From a bacterium (lineage in GTDB: Bacteria; Actinomycetota; Actinomycetes; Actinomycetales; Actinomycetaceae): 7,524 nt of DNA. A program made the translations under genes and the position numbers. This document shows positions 6,392 through 7,524 of the stretch, piece by piece. Below the pieces are notes generated by a model. That model saw only the letters and a list, made by a program, of their open reading frames with translations. It ran no database searches and was not told where the DNA came from. Where the stretch lies: positions 1 to 7,524 of the forward strand of contig JAUNRP010000098.1 in the NCBI GenBank assembly GCA_030544165.1, read 5' to 3'. Position 1 is the stretch's first letter. Each line of letters starts with the position of its first letter.

Positions 6392-7486
6392 ATGCGGAAG
6401 CTCAATCGACTTACAGGAATCGCGGCGGCGTCTGTTGCCGCGCTCGCGCTCGCAGCATGTGGCGGCGGTGGTGGCAACGGTGGAACCACCGCGCCGGCTG
6501 GCGGCGGCGAGACCACCCCGGCGGCTGGTGGGGAGACCACGCCGGAGGCTGGCGGAAACGAGGGCGGATCGAGCGAGGGCAAGGACATGCGGCTCGCCCT
6601 GAACCAGACCGAGACCCACCCGTCCTACGTGGTCCTCAACCAGATGGGCGAGGACCTCTCCGAGGCCACCGACGGACGCTGGTCCGTGGACGTGTTCCCC
6701 AACTCCACGCTCGGTGACCAGGGCGAGTACATCCAGATGGTGAGCTCGGGCGTGGTGGACCTCGCGATCGTGTCCGCGCCGCAGTTGGAGAACATCAACG
6801 GCGACTTCGTGATCTTCTCCCTGCCCACCGTGTTCACGGACATCGACGCACAGATGAGCGTCCTCACGGACATGGACATCGTGGGTGACATCTACTCCTC
6901 GCTCGAGGAGTCGAACTCCGTCACGGTGCTCGGCCCGCTCACGCAGGGCGAGCGCAACATGTACACCAAGGACCGCGTGGAGACTCCGGCCGACCTCGCG
7001 GGTATGAAGATCCGCGTACAGGAGAGCCCCGTCTTCCTCGCGATGATCGAGGCCCTGGGCGGCTCGCCCACCCCGATGGCGTACGGCGAGGTCTACACCG
7101 GACTCCAGTCCGGCGTGATCGATGGCGCGGAGAACAACATGATCTCCTACGAGAGCCAGAAGCACTACGAGGTGGCCCCGTACTACGCGCTGACCCGGCA
7201 CCTCGTGGGCGCTGACTTCCTCATCGTCAACACGGACACCCTGAACTCCATGTCCGCCGAGGACCGTGCGGCGTTCGACGAGACCTGGACCACCGCGTGG
7301 ACCGAGCACACCGAGCTCTGGAAGACCAACACCGAGACGGCGATCTCGGAGGCTGAGGCCGGAGGCGCCACCTTCACCGAGGTGGACGCGGCTGCGTTCC
7401 AGGAGGCGCTGACCCCGCTCCTCGACGAGTTCCTCACCACCCCCGAGCAGCAGGCCCTGCTCGAGTCCATCAAGGTCGCCCAGTAA
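6392..7486 (+). CDS. dctP: TRAP transporter solute-binding lipoprotein, DctP family
   Basis: It captures an organic acid outside the membrane and delivers it to the DctQ/DctM ion-coupled permease. The 364-residue precursor has basic residues (MRKLNR), a hydrophobic stretch and lipobox LAAC with lipidated Cys23, so it should be anchored to the outer face of the membrane. A Gly/Thr/Pro-rich linker (24-64) contains 8-residue repeats. The DctP fold follows: MRLALNQTETHPSY (66-79), FPNSTLGDQGEYIQMVSSG (102-120), DLAIVSAPQL (123-132), FSLPTVF (142-148), then ADLAGMKIRVQESP (200-213) and PMAYGEVYTGLQSGVIDGAENN (228-249). Arg208 in KIRV is the position that usually clamps the substrate carboxylate. 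Only one start fits, supported by the strong ribosome site. No permease gene is in view; it is expected after 7524. The substrate is unknown: a C4-dicarboxylate or another carboxylate. The symbol is given at family level. Confidence 0.93.
   Translation: MRKLNRLTGIAAASVAALALAACGGGGGNGGTTAPAGGGETTPAAGGETTPEAGGNEGGSSEGKDMRLALNQTETHPSYVVLNQMGEDLSEATDGRWSVDVFPNSTLGDQGEYIQMVSSGVVDLAIVSAPQLENINGDFVIFSLPTVFTDIDAQMSVLTDMDIVGDIYSSLEESNSVTVLGPLTQGERNMYTKDRVETPADLAGMKIRVQESPVFLAMIEALGGSPTPMAYGEVYTGLQSGVIDGAENNMISYESQKHYEVAPYYALTRHLVGADFLIVNTDTLNSMSAEDRAAFDETWTTAWTEHTELWKTNTETAISEAEAGGATFTEVDAAAFQEALTPLLDEFLTTPEQQALLESIKVAQ
6482..6553 (+). repeat. 24-bp tandem repeat encoding the lipoprotein linker
   Basis: Units 6506-6529 and 6530-6553 encode GETTPAAG and GETTPEAG; a diverged unit at 6482-6505 encodes GTTAPAGG. 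The frame is preserved. The repeats lie in the flexible spacer between lipidated Cys23 and the binding domain, where length variation should be tolerated. Confidence 0.75.
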
Positions 7487-7524
7487 TTCGCTGACGCCTG
7501 ACCGGTAGGGCGCCGGTGATCATC
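7487..7524 (+). other. Start of the gap after dctP, with a small hairpin
   Basis: These 38 bases contain no gene start I can support. ACCGG (7501-7505) can pair with CCGGT (7513-7517) around a 7-nt loop. No T-tract follows in the window, so I cannot call a terminator. Such a hairpin could lower expression of downstream permease genes relative to the binding protein, but the window ends too soon to judge. Confidence 0.25.

Noticed and set aside
6392..6560. Frameshift or assembly artefact in the repeat-rich start of dctP
   Set aside because: The frame is open from a strong ribosome site through lipobox, linker and DctP domain, and the repeat period is a multiple of three.
1..7524. CRISPR array, insertion sequence, tRNA/rRNA or phage genes
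   Set aside because: I saw no spaced identical repeats, transposase, terminal inverted repeats or structured RNA gene. All coding sequence is accounted for by five recognisable genes.

Overview
This window comes from a high-G+C bacterium, most likely an actinobacterium. Codons end mostly in G or C, and the acetate enzymes have actinobacterial-style architecture (a three-domain Pta beside a phosphoketolase). A DctP-type lipoprotein and a SURF1-like protein indicate a Gram-positive, respiring organism. I cannot name a genus from the sequence alone.

Positions 1-5150 (minus strand) hold a three-gene acetyl-phosphate cluster, read right to left: xfp (phosphoketolase, 820 aa), pta (phosphate acetyltransferase, 686 aa) and the first 173 codons of ackA (acetate kinase, cut off by the window edge). 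Xfp makes acetyl phosphate from xylulose-5-phosphate or fructose-6-phosphate. Pta converts acetyl phosphate to acetyl-CoA, and AckA converts it to acetate plus ATP. The pta-ackA gap is 15 bp, so these two are surely cotranscribed. The xfp-pta gap is 91 bp and contains a GC-rich hairpin, so the cluster may be one operon with an internal control or processing point.

Positions 5151-5240 are a short divergent control region with small inverted and direct repeats. From there a SURF1-family gene (5241-6260, plus strand) runs the other way. It encodes a two-TM cytochrome oxidase assembly-type protein whose central loop is expanded by a three-copy 54-bp (18-residue) in-frame tandem repeat.

Positions 6261-6391 form the most structured noncoding stretch. 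They hold one palindrome-like element and a set of nested perfect inverted repeats ending at the ribosome binding site of the next gene. That gene (6392-7486, plus strand) encodes a TRAP transporter solute-binding lipoprotein (DctP family) with its own small in-frame repeat in the linker after the lipid anchor. The TRAP membrane subunits are not in the window and would be expected downstream.

The genes are all recognisable families and all look intact apart from the edge-truncated ackA. I see no mobile element, CRISPR array, tRNA or rRNA. The best candidate for something undescribed is the leader of the dctP gene. The lineage-specific repeat insertion in the SURF1 protein comes next.
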